In this document: one piece after another, positions 25,961-34,493 of the stretch
Layout of the letters: every line of letters begins with the position of its first letter
How positions within the stretch are numbered: the first letter of the stretch is position 1
Source: VXNE01 sp965217825
Lineage (GTDB): Bacteria > Pseudomonadota > Gammaproteobacteria > Pseudomonadales > Azotimanducaceae
DNA: 64,000 bases
Direction of reading: 5' to 3'
Assembly: GCA_965217825.1 (NCBI GenBank)
Contig: OZ244571.1
Coordinates: forward strand, 1,426,001 to 1,490,000
Made by a program: the position numbers and the translations under genes
The notes under the pieces: model-generated
What the model saw: the letters and a program-made list of their open reading frames with translations, nothing else
What the model was told of the DNA's origin: nothing
Database searches by the model: none

Positions 25961-27832
25961 ATGTTGCTGACTCCACTATCCACACCGGATGTGCCGAGTC
26001 ACTGCGCCAGGTGGCCAGGGCGCCTCTCTGGTCCGACTCCATCGGGCCGGCGCATGATGACTGGCGCACTCGGTGCATTGGCGGTCGCGGCTTCGTTTTT
26101 CGCCATCCAGGCAGGCGCGGAACCGCCGGTCCGAAATGTCTACTTCGGAGACCTGCACGTGCACACGAAGTACTCGGCCGATGCCTACCGGTTCGGCGCA
26201 CGCACGGGGCCGGACGAGGCTTACGCGTATGCGAAGGGCGCCCCACTGCGGCATCCGGCCGGCCAGACCGTCCGCATGCGCGGTGCGCCGCTGGACTTCA
26301 TGGCCGTCACCGACCACGCCGAGTATCTGGGTAACTCGGCAGCGCTTGGCGACTCAGCCGACCCATTGCCCGATTCGGAATCCGGCGAGGTCACCCCCGA
26401 CTTTGCGATCGAGGCTTACAGTGCCTTCAATCGGGCCATCAGCGTCGGCGAGATCGATCCTGGTTTTGCGCAAGAGGACATACGCCGAGACGCGTGGCAA
26501 CGGACCATTGAGGCGGCCGAACGCCACTATGCGCCGGGTCAATTCACGACTTTCGTGGGCTTCGAGTACACCTCGGCGCCGGATGGCATGCTGCACCGCA
26601 ACGTCATCTTCAAGGGCGCGCGCGTACCCGAGCTGCCTTTTGCCGCCTTCGATTCTCTCAATCCGGAAGACCTGTGGGCCTGGCTGGACCAGTTGCGGAC
26701 GCAAGGCATCGAGGCGCTGGCGATTCCCCACAATAGCAATTCGAGCCGAGGGAACTTTTTCCAAACCACCACGTTCGCCGGCGAGCCGATGGATGCGGCC
26801 TATGCGCAGGTCCGCATGCGCAACGAGCCGATCGTGGAAATGACGCAGGTGAAGGGAACGTCCGAGACGCATCCGCTGCTGTCGCCGAACGACGAGTGGG
26901 CCAACTTCGAGGTGCGCGACAGGAGCAGTGACGAGGTCAAGGGCTCGTACGTGCGCGATGCTCTGCTGATGGGGCTCGAGCTGCAGCACAGCCAGGGATT
27001 CAATCCGTACCGGTTCGGATTCATCGGCTCCAGCGATACCCACAACACGGGTGGGTCCTACGAGGAGCCCACGTATCACGGCAAGATTGGCATTCTCGAC
27101 GGGCGTCCCGAGTGGCGTTTCACGATTCCCGATGAGGACAATCCTGAACTGAACCGGTTGCCTGGTATCACCACTACCGGATTCGACTGGAGCGCGTCGG
27201 GGCTGGCGGCCGTCTGGGCCGAGACCAACACGCGTGAAGCGATCTATGCGGCGCTGCGGCGCAAGGAGACCTTCGCCACCAGCGGCACGCGGATCCGCGT
27301 GAAATTCTTCGCCGGCTACGATCTCGACGCGGCCGACGCAAGCCGGCTGTACGCCACCGGGGTCCCGATGGGCGGCGAGCTCGAGGCCCGCCCACGCGGT
27401 GTGCCCCGCTTTTTTGCCCGGGCGTTGCGGGATCCCTCGAGTGCGTGGCTGCAGCGCCTGCAGATCGTCAAGGGCTGGCTCGACGATGGCACCCGGCGGG
27501 AGCGAGTCTATGACGTTGCGTGCGCCGATGGCCTCGAACCGAGCCCCGACAGCCACCGCTGTCCTGACAACGGGGCCAGCGTGGACCTCGCGACCTGCGA
27601 CTTCGACTTCGACAAGGGAGCCGTTGAATTGAAGGCGATGTGGGAGGATCCGGACTTCGACCGCGACGAGCGCGCCTTTTATTACGTGCGTGTGCTCGAG
27701 AACCCAACCTGCCGGTGGTCGACTTGGGACGCGATTCGGTTGGGCGTCCCGTTGCGTGCGGAGAAGGAGCCTACGCTGCAGGAGCGAGCCTGGACGTCGC
27801 CCATATGGATCTTGCCCCGGACGGCGATGTAG
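25961..27832 (+). CDS. DUF3604 family protein (copy 2)
   Basis: 623 residues from ATG 25961 (GGGGGATTGAT upstream). Almost the same protein as copy 1 over its length, with the same HxH (YFGDLHVHTKYSADAY) and SDTH motifs. The differences cluster in two places: residues following YLGN (SAALGDSADPLPDSESG against ITALGESADPSSVTSPG) and the region around FNRAISVGEIDPGFAQ. This pattern suggests selection or gene conversion elsewhere. Intact and probably expressed from its own short upstream region, because the sequence before the start differs from copy 1. Confidence 0.88.
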   Translation: MLLTPLSTPDVPSHCARWPGRLSGPTPSGRRMMTGALGALAVAASFFAIQAGAEPPVRNVYFGDLHVHTKYSADAYRFGARTGPDEAYAYAKGAPLRHPAGQTVRMRGAPLDFMAVTDHAEYLGNSAALGDSADPLPDSESGEVTPDFAIEAYSAFNRAISVGEIDPGFAQEDIRRDAWQRTIEAAERHYAPGQFTTFVGFEYTSAPDGMLHRNVIFKGARVPELPFAAFDSLNPEDLWAWLDQLRTQGIEALAIPHNSNSSRGNFFQTTTFAGEPMDAAYAQVRMRNEPIVEMTQVKGTSETHPLLSPNDEWANFEVRDRSSDEVKGSYVRDALLMGLELQHSQGFNPYRFGFIGSSDTHNTGGSYEEPTYHGKIGILDGRPEWRFTIPDEDNPELNRLPGITTTGFDWSASGLAAVWAETNTREAIYAALRRKETFATSGTRIRVKFFAGYDLDAADASRLYATGVPMGGELEARPRGVPRFFARALRDPSSAWLQRLQIVKGWLDDGTRRERVYDVACADGLEPSPDSHRCPDNGASVDLATCDFDFDKGAVELKAMWEDPDFDRDERAFYYVRVLENPTCRWSTWDAIRLGVPLRAEKEPTLQERAWTSPIWILPRTAM

Positions 27833-27840
27833 ACGAAGTT

Positions 27841-28041
27841 AGCGTCGGGTAGGCAGCAACTCGATTCGCAGAACCAGTCGGACGTCTGTTAATGGCCAGG
27901 CAAGCAGACATATCCCTCGAACCATGCGGACGGGGGCTCGCGAGGCAACGTCATTGGATGATTGTCGAAGTGCATGTTTCGCCGCTGGCGACAGAGGCCT
28001 GAATTCACCGGCCGTGCTGCGGTAGATCGCATTTCGGTGTA
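27841..28041 (+). other. Non-coding remnant stretch
   Basis: About 200 bases between DUF3604 copy 2 and the AKR C-terminal remnant. No reading frame with family similarity is seen; the sequence is probably degraded AKR or insertion debris. Confidence 0.4.
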
Positions 28042-28044
28042 TTC

Positions 28045-28281
28045 ACTGAGCGCAACTTCGAGATCGTCGAAGCCGTCAAGGCGATCGCCGCGCAGTTGGA
28101 CACGACGCCCTCGGCCGTCGCCATCGCCTGGTGCCTGACGAGACGCGGCGTGACCTCCGCGATCATCGGCCCGCGCATGCTCGAACAGATGAATGCGTGT
28201 CTGGAGGGAACGGAACTGACACTACCGGACGAAGCCTTGAAGGCGCTGTCGGACGTGTCCCGCCCAGGCGATCGGCGCTAG
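28045..28281 (+). pseudogene. AKR C-terminal remnant (second AKR copy)
   Basis: The frame reads TERNFEIVEAVKAIAAQLDT, then PSAVAIAWCLTRRGVTSAII, and ends in the same ELTLPDEALKALSDVSRPGD as the AKR at 15.3-16.1 kb, with stop at 28279-28281. It preserves the AKR cofactor-binding end (I-I-G-P-R) that copy 1 has lost. Both copies abut a CoA-transferase pair 12 bases away on the opposite strand, which shows segmental duplication. Confidence 0.8.
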
Positions 28282-28292
28282 CCGGGGTACTT

Positions 28293-28967
28293 CTAGTCCC
28301 GCAGCCGAAATTCGGGGATCGTATCGGGAATCACCAGCGTCGCCTCGGTGTGCTCTTGCACCTCGGCCGGCGTCCAGCCCGGCGCGAGTTCACGCACCTG
28401 AAACCCCTGCGGCGTCAGGTCAAACAACCCCAGATCCGTCACCACCATCGTCACCACCCCCGGCGCGGTGATGGGCAATTGACAGCGGTGCAGCAGTTTC
28501 GGCTTGCCATCGCGCGTGTTGTGCACCAGCGCGATAAACACCCGCTTGGCGCAAGCCGCGAGATCCATCGCGCCGCCGATCCCTCCGCCCTTGCGGTTGG
28601 GAAAGCGCCAATTGGCGAAATCCCCGTTCTCGGAGACCTCGTAGGCCCCCATGACCGTGGCATCGATCATGCCGCCGCGAATCAGCGCGAACGAATCCGC
28701 GTGGTGCACGATCGCCATCCCGGGCGCGGCGGTCACCTTCTGCGCCCCGGCGTTCACCAGATGCGGAATCTCTTCGCCCTCGGGGGCCAGCGGTCCGTAT
28801 CCGATCACCCCGTTCTCGGAGTGGTAGATAATATCTCTGGACGGGTCGACGTAATTCGAACACATCGTCGGAATGCCGACGCCCAGGTTGACGACCCATC
28901 CATCCTGGAATTCCATCGCCACGCGATCGCACATGGCCTGGCGCGTCAGTCTTGGTTTATCCGGCAT
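28293..28967 (-). CDS. scoB: 3-oxoacid CoA-transferase, subunit B (copy 2)
   Basis: 224 residues, near-identical to 16121-16795 (changes seen: A2P, V to A near IDATVM, and TLVIPD for ELVVPD). The catalytic SENG glutamate is intact. It is convergent with the AKR remnant and lies 28 bases downstream of subunit A copy 2. Because both pairs are intact and very similar, they are probably a recent duplication rather than divergent paralogues with distinct substrates. Confidence 0.93.
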   Translation of the reverse strand: MPDKPRLTRQAMCDRVAMEFQDGWVVNLGVGIPTMCSNYVDPSRDIIYHSENGVIGYGPLAPEGEEIPHLVNAGAQKVTAAPGMAIVHHADSFALIRGGMIDATVMGAYEVSENGDFANWRFPNRKGGGIGGAMDLAACAKRVFIALVHNTRDGKPKLLHRCQLPITAPGVVTMVVTDLGLFDLTPQGFQVRELAPGWTPAEVQEHTEATLVIPDTIPEFRLRD

Positions 28968-28995
28968 GACGACTCTCCTCAGTCACGATGTCCAC

Positions 28996-29679
28996 CTAAT
29001 CGAAGATTCCATCGGGGGGAATCTGCACGATGCGGTCGGTGTAGACGCCCGGCACGTGGACGCAGTCCGGGTCGATCCCCCCGGCATCGACAATCTCATG
29101 CTCCACTTCGACGACGGTCACCTTCGCGGCCATCGCCATGATCGGATTGAAGTTGCGCTGCGCCAGGCGAAATTGCAAATTGCCGAACGTATCGGCGCGC
29201 CAGGCGCGAATGAAGGCGTAATCCGCCGGCAAGGGATACTCCAGCACGTGCATGCGGCCGTTGATCTCTCGGTGTTCCTTGTCTTCGGCCAGCTCGGTTC
29301 CCACGCTGGTGGGGGTATAGAACGCGCCGATCCCGGCCCCCGCCGCCCGTATGCGCTCGGCCAGGGTCCCCTGCGGCACCAGCTCCGCCTCGATCTCGTC
29401 ATTGTTGTACATGCGGACGAACGGCGTGTCTCGCGACGGATGCGTCGGCGCGGTAAAGGCGCAATACACCTTGCGTATGCGGCCGGCCTCAACCAGGGTG
29501 GCGATATCCCGGTTGACGCCGTTGGAGATGGTAGCCAGATTCGTCGCACCCTGATCGAACAACGCCGACATGAGATTTTTCGGCGTCCCGGGAGTGCCGA
29601 ATCCGGGGACCATGATCGTGGACCCGTCCGGCACGTCCGCCAGCGCCGCCTCGAAACTCGGAAAAACCTTATTTTTCAT
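28996..29679 (-). CDS. scoA: 3-oxoacid CoA-transferase, subunit A (copy 2)
   Basis: 227 residues with the STIMVPGFGTPGTPKNLMSA signature. By eye about twelve substitutions, mostly conservative, separate it from copy 1, more than for subunit B. Full length. The divergent region 29680-29745 and the duplicated periplasmic gene beyond it replace what in copy 1 is the short spacer to the LLM gene. Confidence 0.93.
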   Translation of the reverse strand: MKNKVFPSFEAALADVPDGSTIMVPGFGTPGTPKNLMSALFDQGATNLATISNGVNRDIATLVEAGRIRKVYCAFTAPTHPSRDTPFVRMYNNDEIEAELVPQGTLAERIRAAGAGIGAFYTPTSVGTELAEDKEHREINGRMHVLEYPLPADYAFIRAWRADTFGNLQFRLAQRNFNPIMAMAAKVTVVEVEHEIVDAGGIDPDCVHVPGVYTDRIVQIPPDGIFD

Positions 29680-29741
29680 TTTCTCTGCATCCCTTTTGTT
29701 CGGGGTTTATTGACCGATTCATGCGCAGGAACACCCCGAAC

Positions 29742-30361
29742 GGCCTTAAGTTGCCGGCTCCGTCACAGCGTCGGGGAACACGCGGGCGCGCAGGTCGGCG
29801 AACGTGCCGCCGCCGATCTCGACATCGAAACGGAGTTCGTGGTCACCGCCAATCAACGCCATTGACCCTTCTGTGGCGTCTCGTATCGAGATCGCGGGCT
29901 CCGCGATCACCACCCAGGGTCTGTCTTCGTGCTTCGTCATATATATCGATCGCATGTGGAAGATGTCACCGTCACGGGTCACGGACAGCACGATCCGGTG
30001 TCCTTCGCCTGCGGGCGACTCGATCCGCATTTCGGCCATCTGCCCGAGCCGGACCAGCATCTGCGGCGAGAAGACACGTTCGCCGTCGCTGTGGATCTCA
30101 AGCGTGACGAGGGCGGCATCCTGGGCATCGGAAGCGGCGGCGAGGGGCAACGGGAGGAGGGTCAGCATCACGAGGGCGATGATGACAGGTCGAGAAATCA
30201 TGGTACTCCCCAGGAAAGGACTGAGTGCTGAGCATAGCCGGGTTGCGGCTGAGGTGGAAAGAACGGAGCGGTCGAGCCGCGCCCAAGTGAGCTCCCGGGA
30301 GCAACGAGCAGTTTCTCCGTGCGTTGGGCTGACGACCAACAAAATTGTTGGGATCGCTCTT
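29742..30361 (-). repeat. 620-base direct repeat, copy 1 (flanks RES-Xre module)
   Basis: Covers the periplasmic-protein gene below and about 160 bases of its upstream region, ending at GGATCGCTCTT. It matches 31594-32209 in the same orientation with roughly 5-7% differences by eye. The RES-Xre toxin-antitoxin pair lies between the two copies. Confidence 0.85.
29746..30201 (-). CDS. Periplasmic protein of unknown function (copy 1)
   Basis: 151 residues from ATG 30201 (CTGGGGAGTACC upstream). A clear signal peptide (VIIALVMLTLLPLPLAAA) precedes a single beta-rich domain with VTLEIHSDGERVFSPQMLVR, RIVLSVTRDGDIFHMRSIYM and a closing GGDHELRFDVEIGGGTFADL. The pattern resembles small secretin-N-like or outer-membrane-associated beta domains, but I do not recognise the family and give no function. 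The paralogue at 31596-32048 is almost identical. Confidence 0.7.
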   Translation of the reverse strand: MISRPVIIALVMLTLLPLPLAAASDAQDAALVTLEIHSDGERVFSPQMLVRLGQMAEMRIESPAGEGHRIVLSVTRDGDIFHMRSIYMTKHEDRPWVVIAEPAISIRDATEGSMALIGGDHELRFDVEIGGGTFADLRARVFPDAVTEPAT

Positions 30362-30487
30362 GCGCACGAAAATTGAGAGTTGACGTCCGCCCGACCAGTG
30401 CTGATAAGTTGACTTATTAGTTTCACGATATATGCTAATTGAAACGGAAATGCACAAAGTTGGCCGTAACTGCAAGGGGATTGGAGC

Positions 30488-30838
30488 ATGAGTCAGGCAC
30501 AACCGAAACCTGTGGTGCAGTTTCTGACACGGTTGCAGGAATCGGGAGGGTTGAAGGGCACCGACATCGCAAACTTCACGGGGGTGTCCAAGGCGACCGT
30601 GTCGCGATGGGGCAGTGGTCAGAAATCGCCGCATCCGCGGACGCAACTCATCATATCGGACCTGTCGTACGTGGTGATGAGGCTCGGTGAGTATTACGGT
30701 CACGAGGAAGTCCGAGCCTGGCTCTACTCGAGGCATCCACAACTGGAGGGCGAACGTGCGATCGACCTGATCCATGACCAGCGAACGGAGGAGGTCATCG
30801 CGATACTCGATCGCCTCGATGCCGACGCGTATCTCTGA
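30488..30838 (+). CDS. Xre/MbcA/ParS-type antitoxin
   Basis: 116 residues preceded by AAGGGGATTGGAGC. The N-terminal half holds a helix-turn-helix (GLKGTDIANFTGVSKATVSR, then WGSGQKSP). The C-terminal half is the toxin-binding DUF2384 (MbcA/ParS) domain: EVRAWLYSRHPQLEGERAID, then DLIHDQRTEEVIAILDRLDA. It is the antitoxin of the RES-domain gene that follows after 2 bases and probably represses the operon by binding the upstream region. Confidence 0.9.
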   Translation: MSQAQPKPVVQFLTRLQESGGLKGTDIANFTGVSKATVSRWGSGQKSPHPRTQLIISDLSYVVMRLGEYYGHEEVRAWLYSRHPQLEGERAIDLIHDQRTEEVIAILDRLDADAYL

Positions 30839-30840
30839 GC

Positions 30841-31416
30841 ATGGCCCGGAAAAGCCGGCGGAGTCCCAGGGGCATCCGCGATCAGTCACTACTGGACTCG
30901 CTCGAAGCGCTGCCGAGCGCGCCGTTCGAAGGAACCGTGTGGAGGTCGGTGCGAGCGGGACAGGATCCGCTCGTGTGCGGGCGGCCCGGGGGACGATGGG
31001 ACGATGGCACGCTGGATGTGTTGTACACCTCGGAGACGAGAGAGGCCGCGGTCGGCGAGCGGCGGTTCCACCTCTACCAGGGACAGCCGTTTCCGCCGTC
31101 GAGGGTGCGTTACGAACTGTTCGAACTGTGGATCTCGCTCACGTCCGTCATACGCTTTGCCAGTATCGAAGCGCTGGCGGATGTTGGGCTGCGCGTGGAA
31201 GGGTACGGGCTGCTCAGCTACGTGGAGCGTGAGAGGGAGTACCCGCGATCACAGGAGGTAGCCGAGGCGTGTGCATTCCTGGGCGCGGATGGCATGCGGG
31301 TACCAAGCGCGCGTGATGTGGCCCAGAGCAACCTGATCGTATTCTGCGAACAACCGACCGGAATCGAGAAAAAAGTTGTGCGAAGCCACGGGTTGGTGGA
31401 CTTCATGCGCGCGTGA
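30841..31416 (+). CDS. RES-domain toxin (NAD+ phosphorylase type)
   Basis: 191 residues. The RES fold carries conserved Arg, Glu and Ser: WRSVRAG, GGRWDDGTLDVLYTSETREA (Arg, Tyr and Glu of the active site) and QSNLIVF (Ser). Characterised members such as MbcT and Res degrade NAD+ and arrest growth. Partner of the Xre/MbcA-like antitoxin directly upstream. Sequence is complete and looks active. The module sits between two 620-base direct repeats, inside the split catabolic cluster. Confidence 0.9.
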   Translation: MARKSRRSPRGIRDQSLLDSLEALPSAPFEGTVWRSVRAGQDPLVCGRPGGRWDDGTLDVLYTSETREAAVGERRFHLYQGQPFPPSRVRYELFELWISLTSVIRFASIEALADVGLRVEGYGLLSYVEREREYPRSQEVAEACAFLGADGMRVPSARDVAQSNLIVFCEQPTGIEKKVVRSHGLVDFMRA

Positions 31417-31445
31417 CCGGGTATGGTCGGGGCTATCGGTGACGA

Positions 31446-31518
31446 GACGGGCGAACCTGTCATCGTCTCCGCTCGGATCGTGTCGCACCGACCGCCAGTC
31501 GCACTACCGTGTTTCGAA
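31446..31518 (+). repeat. Dispersed upstream repeat ('MFRI' leader), copy 2
   Basis: Matches 17666-17738 (CTCGGATCGTGTCGCACC is shared) and continues as GTGTTTCGAATCACCCAGTGG, encoding FRITQWNPS before a stop. A third, partial match at 36225-36263 encodes MFRITKWNPG. See findings. Confidence 0.5.
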
Positions 31519-31595
31519 TCACCCAGTGGAATCCCAGCCTAGCGATTGGTACCTGATCGCGCGAACGAATCCGCCTCTCCGCCCACAAATGGGCC

Positions 31596-32048
31596 TTAAG
31601 TCGCCGGTTCCCCCGCAGCGGGGTACTCGCGGGCGCGCAGGTCGGCGAACGTGCCGCCGCCGATCTCGACATCGAAGCGGAGTTCGTGGTCACCGCCAAT
31701 CAACGCCATTGACCCTTCTGTGGCGTCTCGTATCGAGATCGCGGGCTCCGCGATCACCACCCAGGGTCTGTCTTCGTGCTTCGTCATGTATATCGACCGC
31801 ATGTGGAAGACGTCACCTTCAAGGGTCACGGAAAGCACGATCCGATGCCCTTCGGCCGCGGGCGACTCGATGCTCGCTTCGGCCATCTGCCCGAGCCGGA
31901 CCAGCATCCGCGGCGAAAAGACACGTTCGCCGTCGCGGTGGATCTCAAGCGTGACGAGGGCGGCATCCTGGGCATCGGAAGCGTCGGCCGGGGGCAACGG
32001 GAGGAGGGTCAGCATCACGAGGGCGATGATGACAGGTCTAGAAATCAT
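31596..32048 (-). CDS. Periplasmic protein of unknown function (copy 2)
   Basis: 150 residues from ATG 32048, with the same signal peptide and domain as 29746-30201. Changes are scattered and mostly conservative; the C-terminus is one residue shorter (REYPAAGEPAT against RVFPDAVTEPAT). Both copies keep an open frame and the same ribosome-binding site. The repeat also carries 160 bases of upstream DNA ending at 32209, where it cuts a GNAT gene. Confidence 0.7.
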   Translation of the reverse strand: MISRPVIIALVMLTLLPLPPADASDAQDAALVTLEIHRDGERVFSPRMLVRLGQMAEASIESPAAEGHRIVLSVTLEGDVFHMRSIYMTKHEDRPWVVIAEPAISIRDATEGSMALIGGDHELRFDVEIGGGTFADLRAREYPAAGEPAT

Positions 32049-32209
32049 GGTACTCCCCAGGAAAGGACCGAGTGCTGAGCATAGCCGGGTTGCGGCTGAG
32101 GTGGAAAGAACGGAGCGGTTGAGCCGAGCCTAAGTGGGCTCCTGGGAGCAACGAGCAGTTTCTCCGCGTGTTGGGCTGACGACCAGCAAGTATTGTTGGG
32201 ATCGCTCTT

Positions 32210-32402
32210 TGTAGCGTCCCGTCGCAACAAATCCCAGACGCGTTGCGAGTCGGACAGATCTCACGTTGTCATCCTCGATAAGCGCCTCAATCCGGTCGGA
32301 ACGCAGATTCGCGCTGGCCCATTCGATGGCCGCGATGGTCGCCTCAAGCATGTAGCCTTTGCCGCAGCACTCTAGCTCCGTACCAGACTCCCGGGACCGC
32401 TC
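32210..32402 (-). pseudogene. GNAT acetyltransferase, truncated by the direct repeat
   Basis: The minus strand reads CGKGYMLEATIAAIEWASAN, then DRIEALIEDDNVRSVRLATR and LGFVATGRYKE, the end of a RimJ/RimL-type GNAT (acetyl-CoA loop and the N-x-x-S-x-R-L-x-x-x-L-G-F motif). Similarity stops exactly where the 620-base repeat begins (about 32209). The N-terminal half is also missing. The duplication therefore landed in this gene. Confidence 0.65.
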
Positions 32403-32416
32403 TCGTGGACGCCGGC

Positions 32417-33694
32417 TCAGCGGGCTGACGAATTTATTCCTCTCCGACGTCGCCGGCGTGGCGGCCGAGCGCCGGTGATCGCCGGAACCATCGCCAGTTG
32501 CCGATGGATCGCGTCGTTCACGGCGTCACGGATGGGAAGCGATTTCGCTGCCTCCTCCCAACAGTCCTGGAACTGTTCGGCCGTTTCGACCGCCCTGCGC
32601 ACGAAGAATTCGGGGTTGACGTATGCCGCGTCGGCCACGGCGGCGAAGTCGTCGAGGGTTAGCGCGTTCCAACGCCTGGCTGATCCCAGCCGCAACGCCA
32701 ATCCGTCGTTTGGGATGTAGGCCGTCGTGCACAGGAGGTCGTAGGCGGGCGACAGTTCAGCGGTTCTGCCGTCGCGGTAGATCAGCGACCAGTTCTTCGT
32801 GTGCATGTCGCCGTTGCCGACAATCGCGGCGTACATCAGGCGCTTCGCGAACTCGCTGACGGCTCGCTCGTCCGAGAATGCCGCCAGCAGGCGTGCCAGG
32901 TCCGCGCAGGTGTAGCGGTCGTATTTGTCGGCGGGACGCTGGCCGAGTACCTGCGCAAAATCCTCGGTATGCACCCGCCCGTCGGCCGTCCTGTCGAACC
33001 GTCGAACCGCCAGCGCGTTCGCTTCTGCCATCCGTCCGCCGAGCACTTCGGGCGGAAGCCCTGCGATCCGGTCCATGGGAACCAGCCGCGTTTCGGGGAT
33101 TTCGATGCCGACTGACTTGGCCAGCGACATCACCGAATACTCGTTCTCCGGAACGCCCTCGTACTGGACGGACGGCAGCTTGAGAATCCAGTCCCCGCCG
33201 ACTCCGTGCGCCGGAACCGTGAGGCCGCCGGACGCTTCCGTCACGGCCGAGAACTTCAATTGCACGCCCGCCAGTGAGAATCGCAGAATCTCCGGTGAAC
33301 TGGCGCGGTCGGGCTGGTCTTCGTCCGCATCGCGGTCATCGTTGATAACCGATCCTTCCCGGCGGACCACGACGGCCCCGGGCAGGTCGCGGCCGACCAG
33401 TTCGAGCAACTCAAACTCCCTGGTCGGTCGGACACCTGCCTTGTCGGCGAGGTACGTGCGGAGCCGGCCTTCCGGTAGGAGATTGGAGAAGAACGGCGGC
33501 AGGTCGCCCGAAACGGTGGCGGGTCCGCCGTCCACGATCTCTCCCCGGTCGTCCATGAACGACTGACCAAGCATTGGACGGTTGCGCCTTGCGGCATATT
33601 CGGGGTCGAACTCGAACTGGATCCGGCCATTCTTGAACCGGACGATCTCGCCCACATCCTGTCCGGGCAGACGGACTTCCAGCGCGTCGGTCAT
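32417..33694 (-). CDS. hipA: HipA-like kinase toxin 2
   Basis: 425 residues, full-length HipA of the classical type. PPFFSNLLPEGRLRTYLADK is the family N-terminal motif and RFSLAGVQLKFSA contains the autophosphorylatable loop Ser. GNGDMHTKNWSL is the catalytic loop with Asp, and LSPAYDLLC the metal-binding segment. The ATG overlaps the antitoxin stop by 4 bases. It differs from the HipA at 1.0-2.25 kb in the loop and overall sequence, so the two were acquired separately. A 45-base piece of this gene type recurs at 46140-46186. Confidence 0.92.
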   Translation of the reverse strand: MTDALEVRLPGQDVGEIVRFKNGRIQFEFDPEYAARRNRPMLGQSFMDDRGEIVDGGPATVSGDLPPFFSNLLPEGRLRTYLADKAGVRPTREFELLELVGRDLPGAVVVRREGSVINDDRDADEDQPDRASSPEILRFSLAGVQLKFSAVTEASGGLTVPAHGVGGDWILKLPSVQYEGVPENEYSVMSLAKSVGIEIPETRLVPMDRIAGLPPEVLGGRMAEANALAVRRFDRTADGRVHTEDFAQVLGQRPADKYDRYTCADLARLLAAFSDERAVSEFAKRLMYAAIVGNGDMHTKNWSLIYRDGRTAELSPAYDLLCTTAYIPNDGLALRLGSARRWNALTLDDFAAVADAAYVNPEFFVRRAVETAEQFQDCWEEAAKSLPIRDAVNDAIHRQLAMVPAITGARPPRRRRRRGINSSAR

Positions 33695-34014
33695 GCGTCC
33701 CCGCCGTCGCCCACCAGCAGTTCGACCGCCGTGGGCCGGCGACCTTCCCCGGTCCGGCCTTCGAAGTCCCGCAGCAATCCGGACACGGCTGGCAATGCGC
33801 GGCGGGGGACCAGCACGAACTCAAATCCGACGGCTCTCGCCATCTGGACGGCGTGGGACCACTTGGGGTCCACCAACCCGTTCTCGATCCGGGACAAGTG
33901 GGCCTGCCGGATGCCGGTTCGGTCCTCCATCTCGCGTTGCGACATCCGCTGGCTCTTGCGGATTTTCTTCAACTCGATGTGCCAAGATTGGGGCGTAACG
34001 CGGGCTATTGCCAT
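33691..34014 (-). CDS. hipB: XRE-family antitoxin 2, HipB-like
   Basis: 107 residues. The helix-turn-helix spans about 14-70: LKKIRKSQRMSQREMEDRTG, then IRQAHLSRIENGLVDP. The C-terminal part (FVLVPRRALPAVSGLLRDFE) is typical of antitoxins paired with this HipA class. Overlaps hipA by 4 bases. The AT-rich stretch just upstream (34030-34095, TAATGATGTAAATTTAGCAT) is unlike its surroundings and probably holds the autoregulated promoter. Confidence 0.85.
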   Translation of the reverse strand: MAIARVTPQSWHIELKKIRKSQRMSQREMEDRTGIRQAHLSRIENGLVDPKWSHAVQMARAVGFEFVLVPRRALPAVSGLLRDFEGRTGEGRRPTAVELLVGDGGDA

Positions 34015-34493
34015 CTGTCCGGCCTCCTCGAATTTGATGCTTCAAACGCATAGTTATTTCCTAATGATGTAAATTTAGCATAATTGTGAATGCATCCATA
34101 TGTCAGAATGATCGGTCACGGCTAACTACCGGGACGCGGGTACTGCACCACCATGATTGGCAAGACCCTTTTTCGGCTCTAACCAGGCCGATGCCGGCCA
34201 TACCCGCGACGGTGCTTAAGACCGCGCAACAGGTGTCGAAGCTGCTCCTGCGAAGTGGGCAGCATTACTGTCGAGGCATCCCGCCGAAGCCGCGTCAAGT
34301 GCCTTGTCCGACCGAGGCGAGTTTTGTTTCGATACTGTATAGTTGACCATATGTCTCCGGGACGCGATTGTCTCCCGCCTCAGCCGATAATCGTTTCGGA
34401 TCTCACTGTCAAAAAACAGGTTGCGACCGTGATAGTTCAGTTGCCTTGTCTTGCCTTGCCGAGACACGAACGGTACCGCACACTACGCGTCGG
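34015..34493. other. Intergenic region between HipBA-2 and R-M system
   Basis: About 480 bases with no supportable gene. The left end (34020-34100) is AT-rich and should carry the leftward hipB promoter. The right end has GATACTGTATAGTTGACCAT near 34330, a candidate promoter for the methyltransferase. No controller-protein gene of a restriction-modification system is seen. Confidence 0.5.

Larger units (their letters stand above)
23582..27840 (+). repeat. Tandem duplication: HupE 3' end plus DUF3604 gene
   Basis: Unit 1 (about 23582-25700) and unit 2 (about 25745-27840) both start in the last 120 bases of the HupE gene and end just after the DUF3604 stop (GATGTAGACGAAGTT). Between them lie about 45 bases holding the start of an AKR gene. 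Only the segment 5' of the DUF3604 start (about 23706-23820 versus 25866-25955) differs strongly. Confidence 0.9.

Noticed and set aside
23846..27556. Long minus-strand frames of 649 and 400 codons
   Set aside because: Both are antisense to the DUF3604 copies, mirror each other because the genes are duplicated, and show no domain.
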